Assembly: GCA_903813345.2 (NCBI GenBank)
Contig: CAIIXF020000006.1
Span: forward strand, 9,972,989-10,032,988
DNA: 60,000 bases
From: Owenia fusiformis
Lineage: Eukaryota > Annelida > Polychaeta > Sabellida > Oweniidae
Direction: 5' to 3'
Shown here piece by piece: positions 31,301-40,619 of the stretch; within the stretch, counting starts at the first letter, position 1; every line of letters begins with the position of its first letter. Position numbers and translations under genes: made by a program. The notes beneath the pieces are model-generated. The model had not been told where the DNA came from. It saw nothing but the letters and a program-made list of their open reading frames with translations, and did no database searches.

Positions 31301-33882
31301 CTGCCTTGACATTTATCCAGAATGCCAAAAAACTAATCTCTTCTAGATTTTCATACTAAGAATCATCCCTGAAAATTTGAAATTGATTTACCAAATGGTT
31401 CACCTGGAAATGCGTGGACAAAACTTAACAGACAAGATTTTAGGACAGAAAATCCAAAATGACTGCCTTGACATTTACCCAGAATGCCCAAAAACTAATC
31501 AGATCTAGATTTTCATACTAAGAATCATCTCTGAAAATTTGAAATTGATCTACCACACGGTTCACCTAAAAATGCGTAGACAAGACTTTACGGGCAAGAT
31601 TTTAAGATGGAAAATCCAAAATGGCTGCCTTGACATTTATCCAGAATGCCAAAAAACTAATCAGATCTAGATTTTCATACTAAGAATCATCCCTGAAAAT
31701 TTGAAATTGATCTATCAAACAGTTCACCTGGAAATACGTAGACAAGACTTTACATACAAGATTTTAGGACGGAAAATCCAAAATGGCTGCCTTGACATTT
31801 ACCCAGAATGCCCAAAAACTAATCAGATCTAGATTTTCATACTAAGAATCATCCCTGAAAATTTGAAATTGATCTACCAAACGGTTCACCTGAAAACGCG
31901 TAGACAAGACTTCACAGACAAGATTTTAGGACGGAAAAATCCAAAATGGCCGACAATAAAAAAATGATTATGAGTTTATGCTGAAATCCTTTTACAAAAT
32001 CACATATTACTACTGTTAACAATAACATAGGCTTTTACAACAAAGTACACCTGAAATTATTTATAAAGCTACTAAATAGTTGAAAAACACCATTGAATAT
32101 GATACAAAGTATTATCGCGCGCTAACTTTTCTTAAAACATTCAAAATGGCTGACATGACTGAGCTAACAGGTCCAAAACCTAATCAGATGTAGAATGAAG
32201 TGAGCTGAACAAGATGTTAAAGTTTCAAAAGCAACTGTGAAGCCATTTTTCATTACGTCAAATATTACAGATTTAAAATATGACATCAATTTGACTTGAT
32301 TTTGTTTATTTAATGACGTAAGTCAAGATTATATCTACTCGTATCAGGTCTGTTGTACCATAATTGTTCACGTAAATTACTTGTACAATTTAGTTGTACT
32401 TGTACTCTGTACAAACCTCAGTTTCTGGCCTTGGTATGAAAACTGGTTGCCTGACATCAAGGGTCATATCACAAAAGTCCCATTCTCCAAGCAGATATTG
32501 TATAGGCTCCCTGGAATAAATTTGAGCAAAGTTTAACAGCCTATTTTGTTGCACAAACTTACAGGGGCAAGTCCATGTAAGTTGGATCGACATGTTCATG
32601 TGCAACTGTGTTAGTATATCACTGTTTTATGCATTGAACACTTGATAACAACAAATTCCATGAAGATTCCAACATCATTGAAATATCTAAAGGTAATGAA
32701 TACTTCAGGCCCATAGTATAGCATCCCCTGACCAAAGTTATTTCAAAATAATGCAGTTTTTCATAATTTGAACTATTTTCAACTGATTTTGGGCCATAAT
32801 TGTCAAATTTTTACCCATCCCCATGGAATTTAAAAAACAACTGAATCACCCTTGGCAAAAATTGGCTACAGGTCTGACATTACAATATTTGTATTATTGA
32901 TTATATTGGTACATGTGCTCACTTGTCTAATCTCCTTAAACACAATTCCTCCATCTTCTTATGTTGTGCAGCAGTCAGAAAACTGGATTTGTCTATTTCA
33001 TGGAACTGAAATACCAAAAATACATTAAAAACACAAATTCCTGAAAATTCAAAACATTCTAAAGAGAAATTCTATACATAAAATCGGCTGTTTACTCAAT
33101 TTAGAAGTTTTGGACAAAAAGTCCCTAAGTTGTAAAAGACACCATCATGACATCTCAATTCTTCTCAGCCATGTTTCTGCTAAAACAGAAATATGTGATG
33201 AGTACAGTAAAACCTGTATGTATCAAAAGACACCTCTTCAACTGAACACCCCTCAAATTTGAATATCTTTTCTCTTCCATTTTTCATCTGCCATGAGGAC
33301 GTTTGAAAAAATAGCAATGTGAACACCAGCTGCCAATCTGAACACTTTTGGCTGGTCGGCTGATCTCAACGAGGCTTTTTTGGTTCAGAAAAGTGAGGTT
33401 TTACTGTATCAGAATTAGCTTTACATATTGCTCTGATTGCGCAGACTATTAAGTTATGCCAAAAGTGGCAGTCCTTAACAAAGAGCTGAAATAAGCTTTA
33501 AGATTTCTGTGCTTAACCAAGCAAAGTTTATTATAAAAACTGATATTACCATTTTGCTTCCTTGGACATGAGCAATAATGTATTCAGCAGATTCTTTTGG
33601 TTCTGATATTTTCCTATTTTTGAAAACATTAGTCCATCTGTCCACCAGGCAGCCAACATTTGAGCTACTTAAGGAACCACCAAGTATACCTCGCTTTGGA
33701 GTTGTTAAATGGAGCAAAGTGTCATGAATCCTAAAGTTTCCTTTTGTTCCAGATTTTACATTCATTGAGTGAAAATATCTATGATGCTTTTGTGATCCAC
33801 AACTTGTGCATACTGGAAGATTTGTTATTATATGTAACAATCGTAAGTTTGAATTAATTACTTTTTGTGTGATTCTATTCAT
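28266..33882 (-). CDS. HEMK1: HemK/PrmC-type glutamine N5-methyltransferase (HEMK1), complete seven-exon gene
   Basis: Seven minus-strand exons (33882-33550, 33005-32923, 32510-32417, 30722-30597, 29962-29848, 29166-28956, 28383-28266) join in consistent phase to 359 residues; human HEMK1 has 338. The enzyme transfers a methyl group from S-adenosylmethionine to the glutamine of the GGQ motif in release factors; HEMK1 is the mitochondrial form. Visible: a basic N-terminus free of acidic residues at the very start, suiting a mitochondrial presequence; the N-terminal helical domain (W-T-N-V-F, SAEYIIAHVQG); QYLLGEWDF and IPRPETEELVE near 163-174; SAM motif I EVGCGSGA at 194-201; catalytic N-P-P-Y at 271-274; FLWLEVD in the last exon. 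The start is the first ATG after an in-frame stop. The C-terminus stops at DFNKL, several residues before the usual end. Several MITEs and a tandem repeat lie in the introns, none in exons. Confidence 0.95.
28583..28745. mobile_element. MITE with CAGTAAAACCT-type ends (HEMK1 intron 6)
   Basis: CAGTAAAACCTATCTAAGTG at the left end; the right end is a diverged inverse (TTTACAGGTTTCACTT). It contains repeated GTGGAACAC / GTGTTCCAC. CAGTAAAACCT ends with TA flanks suit pogo/Tigger-like elements. Confidence 0.6.
28752..28917. mobile_element. Second CAGTAAAACCT-family MITE (HEMK1 intron 6)
   Basis: Starts AATAAAACCTGTCTTAGTGA and contains several GTGAACACC/GGTGTTCAC repeats, ending GGTGTTCACTATA. 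It directly follows the previous element. Confidence 0.55.
28956..29166 (-). CDS. HEMK1: HEMK1 exon 6 (catalytic NPPY)
   Basis: 211 nt; the acceptor CCTATTTCAG is chosen because a second TTTCAG 30 bases upstream would bring in a stop. Donor AAAGG|GTATGT. It encodes LLVSNPPYIPTKDM and EIDLFEDPCALHGGLDGLD, the signature of this methyltransferase family. Confidence 0.93.
29549..29800. mobile_element. Mariner-type MITE (HEMK1 intron 5)
   Basis: Termini GGTACATACTATGTACTACA (left) and its exact inverse (right), followed inwards by TACGAGGGTTG / CAACCCTCATA. The right arm read inwards gives GAGGGTTGTTTGAAAAGTCA, a common mariner-type start. No intact frame. Confidence 0.75.
29848..29962 (-). CDS. 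HEMK1: HEMK1 exon 5
   Basis: 115 nt after ATATTTTCAG; donor AAAG|GTAATT. It encodes ATCTSIDRSIDACELTTHNA and then DRLNVVHLELNK, the strand-helix unit that binds the SAM ribose (acidic D in S-I-D). Confidence 0.92.
30390..30573. mobile_element. CAGTAAAACC-family MITE (HEMK1 intron 4)
   Basis: The right end read inwards is CAGTAAAACCAGTCTAAGTG with GGAACACCC following; the left end (GCGAGACCTGTGGAACAACT) is a diverged inverse. TA borders the right end. Confidence 0.55.
30597..30722 (-). CDS. HEMK1: HEMK1 exon 4 (SAM motif I)
   Basis: 126 nt after TTTTTTCCTCCAG; donor AAG|GTATGA. It encodes ELVELIQQYL and ILEVGCGSGAIAIALL, the glycine-rich SAM-binding loop. Confidence 0.93.
30904..31008. mobile_element. 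Diverged copy of GGCGCC/CGGCCG palindromic MITE (HEMK1 intron 3)
   Basis: About 105 bp with the same layout as 18719-18860 (TTCTCTACAGCGCCCTGCCG, CCGGCCGATGGATTGGAGCA, AATGTGACTCAGGTATT) but with several GC positions lost. An older member of the family. Confidence 0.7.
31077..31955. repeat. 162-bp tandem repeat, six copies (HEMK1 intron 3)
   Basis: ATCCAAAATGGC anchors occur at 31130, 31292, 31454, 31616, 31778 and 31941, a 162-bp period with one 163. Units share AGACAAGACTTTAC, CAGAATGCCCAAAAACTAAT, CTAGATTTTCATACTAAGAA and CTGAAAATTTGAAATTGAT. The first copy is the most diverged. Confidence 0.93.
32417..32510 (-). CDS. HEMK1: HEMK1 exon 3
   Basis: 94 nt after AATTTATTCCAG; donor GAG|GTTTGT. 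It encodes EPIQYLLGEWDF through FIPRPETE, the strongly conserved HemK/PrmC linker motif. Confidence 0.93.
32923..33005 (-). CDS. HEMK1: HEMK1 exon 2
   Basis: 83 nt after TTTTTGGTATTTCAG; donor ACAA|GTGAGC. It encodes FHEIDKSSFLTAAQHKKMEE and ends LCLRRLD; the last codon is completed by exon 3 to give R-R-L-D-K-E-P. Confidence 0.9.
33205..33416. mobile_element. CAGTAAAACCT-family MITE (HEMK1 intron 1)
   Basis: Clean ends: CAGTAAAACCT at the left and AGGTTTTACTG at the right, each bordered by TA (33203-33204 and 33417-33418). It is the best-preserved of the four family members in this gene. Confidence 0.75.
33550..33882 (-). CDS. HEMK1: HEMK1 exon 1
   Basis: 111 codons, phase 0 out; donor ATG|GTAATA. 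It encodes the presumed mitochondrial presequence (MNRITQKVINSNLRLLHII) and the start of the N-terminal domain (RWTNVFKNRKISEPKESAEY). The frame is open for about 25 codons upstream without an ATG, back to a stop near 33958. Confidence 0.88.
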
Positions 33883-34605
33883 GTCAGCGATTATGAAATC
33901 AGGATTTGTGCAATGTAGCTCATCACTTTTAATCCATGCAATGTCAAATTGTGTCAACCCGAAACCATTTGGGCTAGATGGTCAGTATATATGAACTTTA
34001 GACGAGTAAGTCTTTGCAATATCCAACAGTCACTGCATGTACTGTAGCTTTAACAGCTCCCCATGCACCAAGTAAAGTAATCTTCATATAAGTGCCTTGA
34101 TTTAAGCCAGATATTTGGTTAAAATTAGAATGTTGTTTCAATATGTCAACAGTTGATGCATCATTTGCTGAGCAAAACTAGGACGTCAACCTGAAAATCA
34201 AAAGCACATGGACACATGTTATCCTCAAAATCTATCAAATATCCCTACCTTGCGGTTATAATTCAAATTTTTGGAGGATGCACTGAAACGAAAAACAAAT
34301 ATCATTACAAGTGTAATACAATGTTTGAATAAAGTTCACAATCAAAAATATATGGCCTTGAGAGACATTTTGTTTCAAAGCACATTGAATTAAAGAATCA
34401 TATTCATGTTATCTAAACATAACACTTAAACTAAACTTACAAAAAAAATTATTTTAGTAAGTGGAACAGAGAATGAGGAATAAACATTGCATCAATGTAA
34501 TTTTTTTAATCTTATGTTCAGCTGATTATATATAAGATTGATAAGATTTTTAACAAAGAATATACAATTCGAATCTTACATGAGCAATATGAATATATTT
34601 TTCTT
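33883..34605. other. Upstream region of HEMK1
   Basis: Should contain the HEMK1 5' untranslated region and promoter; AT-rich, no distinct element seen. Confidence 0.4.
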
Positions 34606-34680
34606 TATCCCACCCTAAGTGCTTTATATGGTTGTATAATAGCATTGTATAACTGCAATATAAAACCAACACTCATCGTA

Positions 34681-34771
34681 TACAACTCTTGAGTACGATA
34701 TACAACTCCTGGATAGCGTATACAACTCCTGGGCAGCGTATACAACTCTTCGACTTGATATACAACTGCTG
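34681..34771. repeat. 20-bp tandem repeat, about five copies
   Basis: TACAACTCCTGGGCAGCGTA and variants at 34681, 34701, 34721, 34741 and 34761. ATCCCACCCTAA (34609) and its inverse TTAGGGTGGGAT (34780) enclose the tract. Confidence 0.85.
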
Positions 34772-34793
34772 ATTAAAGATTAGGGTGGGATAT

Positions 34794-34923
34794 AATGGTT
34801 GATTCTGTATATCGTTATACTCTCGTGAGTATATGATATATTCACCCGTTCCCTTCAGTCAATCGTGAATATATCATATACTCACGAGAGTATAAACATG
34901 ATATACATACAGAATCAACCATT
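34794..34923. repeat. 130-bp palindrome
   Basis: AATGGTTGATTCTGTATAT at the left and its inverse at the right, with ATACTCTCGTGAGTATATGA / TCATATACTCACGAGAGTAT as inner arms around a ~20-bp loop. A MITE-like fold-back directly after the tandem repeat. Confidence 0.85.
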
Positions 34924-34990
34924 TTATAACCTCATATTATATAATTGCACAATAGTCTTTAGATTTCTTATTTTTCAGGTTCAACTGCTT

Positions 34991-35584
34991 GCCTTTGAAG
35001 CAACTTAACAGACTGTAGTGTACCGAGCCAGATACTAGACTCAAAAGAGAGTGTGCTTAATCAATTGCCTGTATGGGAATTAAACCCTAACGCCGCTAAA
35101 ACGAGAGACTCTATAGAATAATGCAATGCACCAACAGAAAAGCATTTTTGTTTCGTTTTATGTATAGAACAAGTTTGAAGAAAAATGGTGCAGCGTGAGA
35201 CTCAAAATCCTTGAATTTCATACACCTGGTTGATTGAAATTCAAATTTAATGGTTTTGCAGGATGTATTGGTTTCGATACATCCCCATGCCTTTGAAGCA
35301 ACTTAACAGACTGTAGTGTACCGAGCCAGATACTAGACTCAAAAGAGAGTGTGCTTAATCAATTGCCTGTATGGGAATTAAACCCTAACGCCGCTAAAAC
35401 GAGAGACTCTATAGAATAATGCAATGCACCAACAGAAAAGCATTTTTGTTTCGTTTTATGTATAGAACAAGTTTGAAGAAAAATGGTGCAGCGTGAGACT
35501 CAAAATCCTTGAATTTCATACACCTGGTTGATTGAAATTCAAATTTAATGGTTTTGCAGGATGTATTGGTTTCGATACATCCCC
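34991..35584. repeat. Perfect 298-bp tandem duplication
   Basis: Copy 1 is 34991-35288 and copy 2 is 35289-35584, the second lacking only the last two bases. I found no mismatch between them. The unit has no supported gene. Identity implies a very recent duplication or an assembly artefact. Confidence 0.92.
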
Positions 35585-35939
35585 AGTCGTTGGACACCCG
35601 TGACTTTTCCCTGTGTACATGCTTTAGACCCACGTATAAAAACATGGGCTTTCAATTAGAAGGGTATGCAACTCTGTGTAATAACATGAGACCTTTAAAA
35701 TGAGCAATGCCATGCTTCACTTTTATGGTAATATTTCAAAAAGTATTTGATAAATGTATGTTTTAGTATTATTTGAATAAAATTCAATTTTCAAAATGAT
35801 TATAGAATAAAATATATTCAATCTCATGTAAAAGTAATCAAAAAAGACCAATTACACATTCCAATAAAAATATAATTTGTGGGAGAATGTTCACTTTTTG
35901 TATTGTCATAACTAGACAATGGCAACTCCGCGGAGTAGC

Positions 35940-36722
35940 AAATCCCAACGAACAAAATATCAATTACCGAATTCCAATCAATTATACTCATTACTTTGGT
36001 TAAAATTGAAAAATTTAGATTTTAGAATTGCGAATTCCTGCAAAGCAGCCATTTTGAATTTTCTGAGGTACAAATCTGAAGAATAATACCATAATTGTGA
36101 TCTACTCCAAAATTCCTTCAATTTGAGTATAATATAGCCATACTTTGAAGGGATCGAAAAATTATTGCGAAATCGTACATTAGACGGCCATTTTGAATTT
36201 TACGAGGCTCGAATCAGAAAAAAGATACAATATTTGCAATCTACTCTTAACTGCCTTTCATTTGAGTATAATAAAGCTATACTTCAGAAAGATCTAAAAA
36301 TTAGCGAAAATTACTGTTTTCCTGACCCCCCATACACGGCCCCTGGGGGTCAGGATGAAAAACACGGAATATATGTGAAATAGATAGATGTTGCAAATAT
36401 ACTACCAAAATTTCAAACAATAATATTAATTACTTTGGTTTAGAATGAAAAATTTATGGTTTTTGCGAAAAAGTCCCGTCATTTTTAAAGCGGCGGCCAT
36501 CTTGAAAATTTTTTTTTTGCGTACAACTATTCACCAATATACATCTTTCCACTAAATATGAAGAAAATCCGTCAACCCGTATTTGAGTTATCTTCCGGAC
36601 GGACGGACGGACGGACGGACGGACGGACGGACGGACTGACGGACTGACTGACGGACTGACGGACTGACTGACGGACTGACGGACGGAGGGCTTCACTATA
36701 TCCCTACCGAACTTCGTTCATT
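35940..36722 (-). repeat. Interspersed repeat with GGAC tract, copy 2 (inverted)
   Basis: Inverted relative to 17655-18290. It ends in an expanded (GGAC)n/(GGACTGAC)n tract at 36596-36690 and then TATCCCTACCGAACTTCG. The microsatellite is longer and more compound than in copy 1. The Pro-Ser-Val-Arg frames across it are only translations of the microsatellite. Confidence 0.75.
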
Positions 36723-37136
36723 GGGATAATTATGATGAATTCCATTTTATATTAAATCATCAACATGTATGAAGATACAGTGGGGGACAAAAATAAACCT
36801 CAACCATCAAAAGTTGTGACAATGAGCTAAATTGTAAGTTTCATGTCTCAAACTCTCCCAAGCGGTAGAAAAATAATTCCTGTTCACTTTAGTAGCACAA
36901 TAAATAAAACTTCATACCTGCAAATGATGGCTAAATCCCTACCAAATCGAACGAATGTTTTCATGAATCGCCATGTTTGTGATCCAAGGAGGATTACTCC
37001 CAGAATGCAACATCACTTAACCTTATTTACTTGGACAGGACAGAAAGCTGACATGTGTCATGTTGCATTCTTGGAGCCAATCTCCCTTGCGCCGTAATCG
37101 GGCTCCAAAATCATGTCAACATTTGAAGAGTCGACA
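36723..37136. other. Remnant with Tc1/mariner-like left end
   Basis: TACAGTGGGGGACAAAAATA at 36777-36796 resembles the end of the MITE at 40258-40494, but no matching right end is present before the next element. The 85-codon frame across it is not recognised. A smaller inverted pair (GAATGCAACATCAC / TCATGTTGCATTC) lies at 36999-37065. Confidence 0.4.
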
Positions 37137-37140
37137 TTAA

Positions 37141-39160
37141 GGTACAGCTGGAAAGTAACATTTTGGTAAAAAATTGCTATACCTGCACATGTTATTTTCT
37201 GGTACAAAATTAAGTATGAAGGCATGTGTGTATTTCCTTGCTTTTTTCAAGAAAGTATCTTGACACTATCTACTTTTAGTAAACCTGGAAACAGGTCAAT
37301 GGTAGCTCCTGTGTTGTCTGGAAACTTTGAAAGAAAATTTGGAAAAACAGAAAGTGTGAAATATCAGAATTTCCTGGAATGTACTAAAAACCCTTCGACC
37401 TACGACCCTTCGACCCTACGACTTACTGGGTGTCAAGAATTTTTGGAATATATTTTATTGAAAAACCCTTCGACCTCTGATTTCCCAGTTCAGTTTACTA
37501 AATGATTACGTATAGTTCCAACTTGAGCTCCCTGTGCACGCAAATACGCATTTTACCTGGTAATTGTCAAGCAAAAATGTTTCAGTAGAAAAATTTCTAA
37601 AAAAGTTCGTCTACAAAGCAAAAATACGAACGCCAAAAAAAAACCGTACGCATTTCGTTCGGACTTTTTACGCGAATTACGTATATGTCACGCATTGCGT
37701 TCGAAATTTTTCGTCCCTACCCCCCTAGTACATGTTGATACTCATAAGCATGGCACATTGGCCAGGTGGCCATTTTGAAAAGTGGCCTCTACAGTATTTT
37801 AAAGTCTTATTTTACTTTTTTACTAAAACTTGAAAAGTAGTTGAACGATTTTGAGATCAAAAGTTCGATGGGATTTGCTCCACCTCGCGTTGCTGTTATC
37901 TAGTTCTGAAATGTTTCATATCTATGTCTAATAAATATAGTTGTATAGATGTGTTTGTAATAACTTTTATGCCCTTAAAATGTATATATTCAGGGGGGGA
38001 CATTCGTGGGTTCAAGTGGACCACTCCATTGGCCAAATATTCTCTCAAAATCAGTACAATTTTTCACGATTCTGAGCATTTTCAAGATTTCTGGGCCACT
38101 TGAAAATTGACAAATGTTCACCCCTTGATCCTTTTGAAAAACTTAAATTGGCAAAAGCTGGTTATACGAACCTGATATGACCTAGCTTGCAAGCTTTTTC
38201 TTGAGTTTGTGTTTATTTTCCTTGTACCCTTGCATGCTTTGGATTTTGTAGGATGCAAAACAAAGAATCTACTTATTTAGTAGATTCTTAACTATACAAA
38301 TCCAAATTGAATCAAAGTTGATAAAATCAAAAGACGGTTCTCTTTAAACTATATAAAAAATTTGACCTCCTGAAAATATGCACGATGCGCCACTGTTACA
38401 ATGTGATGGGAAAAGCACAAATATTTTTACTGAGGAGGTAAGAAACGTTCACATTCGAATGTGCTTGAATACATTAAACCTGCACATCGCTCCAAAACGC
38501 AATATGTTGACATATATTGTTTTTACATTTTCAAGCTCTAATATAAGGTTTATGTAAATAAAAAAAATTATCTGCGTAATGTCAAAGAACAATCATTTAG
38601 TTAAAAAAAATAAAAAGGCGCTTGCAGAATTCAAACCCGGGCCTCCCGCGTGTTAAGCGAGCATTCTACCGCTACACCACAGTGATATTATGAATGGTGG
38701 GAGTAATTAAACGCTACTTATTTTGAATGCTATGATTCGGAAGTGACGTCACGTTCTTCATTTAGAAACCTTTCCAAAATCATATCGCCGGCTCCGATCG
38801 AAGTCCAGCTTTAAATATCTTTAACTCTTTTGGGACAGATTCTTAAGTTCTATACACAAAGTAATATTTCCAGCAACTTCATATGGACTGAGAAATATCT
38901 AGAAGGTCGAAGGGTTTTTATAAAAATATATTTCAAAAATTCTTGACACGCTGTAAGTCGTAGGTTGCAGGGTCGAAGGGTTTTTAGTACATTCCGAATT
39001 TCCTGGAGTTCCCATTGAACCCCTGCCAGATATTCTCAAAGAAGACAATGTATAATCTGAAAAAAGCAAGGAAATTGACACATATACTCTATTTTGTACC
39101 AGAAAATAACATGTGCAGGTATAGCAATTTTTTACCAAAATGTTACTTTCCAGCTGAACC
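37141..39160. mobile_element. TTAA-flanked 2-kb element with ~370-bp inverted ends
   Basis: Left end GGTACAGCTGGAAAGTAACA and right end the inverse of GGTTCAGCTGGAAAGTAACA. Both are bordered by TTAA (37137-37140 and 39161-39164), the target of piggyBac-type transposases. The arms stay similar through ACCTGCACATGTTATTTTCT and the AACCCTTCGACC repeats (37388-37475 and 38905-38990). The interior has no transposase frame but carries a tRNA-like sequence. Confidence 0.75.
38617..38687 (-). pseudogene. Degenerate tRNA-like sequence (Gly-like body, AAC anticodon position)
   Basis: The minus strand reads GTGTAGCGGTAGAATGCTCG, then a 7-base loop TTAACAC between CTCGC and GCGGG, then AGGCCCGGGTTTGAATTC. 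The D-arm, anticodon stem and B-box regions look like animal tRNA-Gly, but the anticodon position reads AAC (Val), the T-stem has mismatches and the acceptor stem does not pair. A T-run follows. Probably a tRNA pseudogene or SINE head, not a working tRNA. Confidence 0.6.
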
Positions 39161-39164
39161 TTAA

Positions 39165-39988
39165 CATGTGAATATCCACTTCAACTTTTTAAGTTCTTAT
39201 TTGTCATGGACACAAATTCCACAAAATTTGGACTTACTAGGACGGAGAAAATAGAGCACTGAATACACTGAGGTAAGAATTTATTACATTTGCGACAGCA
39301 TTTTCTTGTAATGTGTACATACTCCAATTTTGAAAAACCAAAGGCATTGCTTATGTATGAAATATGGGAAGTTGACTATAGACTAGTTGAAGACCCATGA
39401 TAAAAATAAAACGAAAAGACTGAGTAAAGTTATGTCTTTTTGGGCTTCCAGGTCGAACTTATAGCTCACACTTACATGTCAGTCAATTTGAGCAATAGCG
39501 TGTTCTTCTTGAAAGACGAAGCGGATATCAAGAAAAATAGAATGTGATTTGTCAATTATCACCCACAAATAAATCTAAATCTTGAGCTTGATATTATTTC
39601 GTCCACTTAGTTGAGAAAGAAAGACAAAGTGTCATTATACAAATGAAACATATCATAAACAAATTTCGCGTACCTTGACATTGACAATCGCCTTCATAGA
39701 TAGCTCACTACATCTGATTGGAACCAGAGCCACATTTTTTGCAAAAATATCGGTTTCCGGCGGAAGTGGAATCCCGCCCGAATCTAGAAGTAGGTCGTTC
39801 TGTTGTAGTAGCAGACAAATCCACATTTTCCAAGGTAAGAGCATCAATTTTGTCACAAACTATATGCCTTGAAAAAACTTCAAAGGTATATAGATCCATT
39901 GAAACATAGATCTGTCAAGATTCCACTGAAGTTGGATCACAGGAGTTAGATTCAAAATTGCTTGAAAACTGTGATAAGAAATCTAAAC
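39165..39988. other. Intergenic sequence with ambiguous open frames
   Basis: 39660-39860 is locally GC-richer and open in several frames on both strands, with splice-like sites on each (plus CCAAG|GTAAGA; minus CTACTACAACAG| and TCAAG|GTACGC). No frame is recognised, so no exon is called. Confidence 0.3.
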
Positions 39989-39996
39989 ACTTGGCC
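39989..39996. repeat. 8-bp target site duplication, left
   Basis: ACTTGGCC, repeated at 40245-40252 on the other side of the palindromic MITE. Confidence 0.85.
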
Positions 39997-40244
39997 TTAT
40001 CCCGTTCCAGGACTATAGTCCTGTACGGAGCCAATACATTTGCCTGTACGATTACAACTTGGGAGAATTATCTACACCCCTTCCACTTAAGAAACCTACC
40101 TCAATGCATTCTAGAACTCATTACATTTTGAGTTCTAGAATGTAGGTTTCTTAAGTGGAAGGGGCGTAGATAATTCTCCCAAGTTGTAATCGTACAGGCA
40201 AATGTATTGGCTCCGTACAGGACTATAGTCCGGGAACAGGATAA
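39997..40244. mobile_element. hAT-type palindromic MITE
   Basis: A 248-bp near-perfect palindrome from TTATCCCGTTCCAGGACTAT to its inverse, flanked by an 8-bp duplication. An 8-bp duplication is typical of hAT transposons. The arms include AGGACTATAGTCCTGTACGG, CGATTACAACTTGGGAGAAT and CCCTTCCACTTAAGAAACCT. A longer sequence with a related left end is at 43419-43960. Confidence 0.88.
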
Positions 40245-40252
40245 ACTTGGCC
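40245..40252. repeat. 8-bp target site duplication, right
   Basis: ACTTGGCC, identical to 39989-39996. Confidence 0.85.
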
Positions 40253-40257
40253 TACTA

Positions 40258-40494
40258 CAGTTGGGGACAAAAATAAATGACAGGTCGATTTTCGATCACC
40301 ATTTCCTAATTATGGTGGTCTGAAAGCCCATAATTTCAAATATTGTCTAGATACATATCCCTTAAAATTTGTATATCTTACATTTTGTATAATCTCATCC
40401 ACTTATTTATGGCCTCTTGTAAATTCTCTTATTTTTAACATGGGAAATCCTCACTTCAGCAAATCCACCTGTCATTTATTTATGTCCCCAACTG
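40258..40494. mobile_element. Tc1/mariner-type MITE
   Basis: CAGTTGGGGACAAAAATAAA...TGACAGGT at the left and the inverse at the right, about 28 bp with few mismatches, bordered by TA (40256-40257 and 40495-40496). Total 237 bp, no coding. It begins only five bases from the target duplication of the preceding MITE. Confidence 0.88.
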
Positions 40495-40504
40495 TAGTTC
40501 AACG

Positions 40505-40572
40505 TCGTTAAACTCAATAACGGCGTTCTTTATTATTAGGAATTTTGTTGGGGCCGTTATTGAGTTTAACCT
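40505..40572. repeat. Short hairpin (GTTAAACTCAATAACGGC arms)
   Basis: 18-bp arms GTTAAACTCAATAACGGC and GCCGTTATTGAGTTTAAC around a ~30-bp loop. Confidence 0.8.
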
Positions 40573-40619
40573 CCTTGCTATTCTTTCCTTTGATGCAAGT
40601 TCTGAGTCCATCGAAACCA

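Noticed and set aside
36596-36696. Pro-Ser-Val-Arg repeat protein
   Set aside because: Simple translation of the GGAC microsatellite; no splice or start context.
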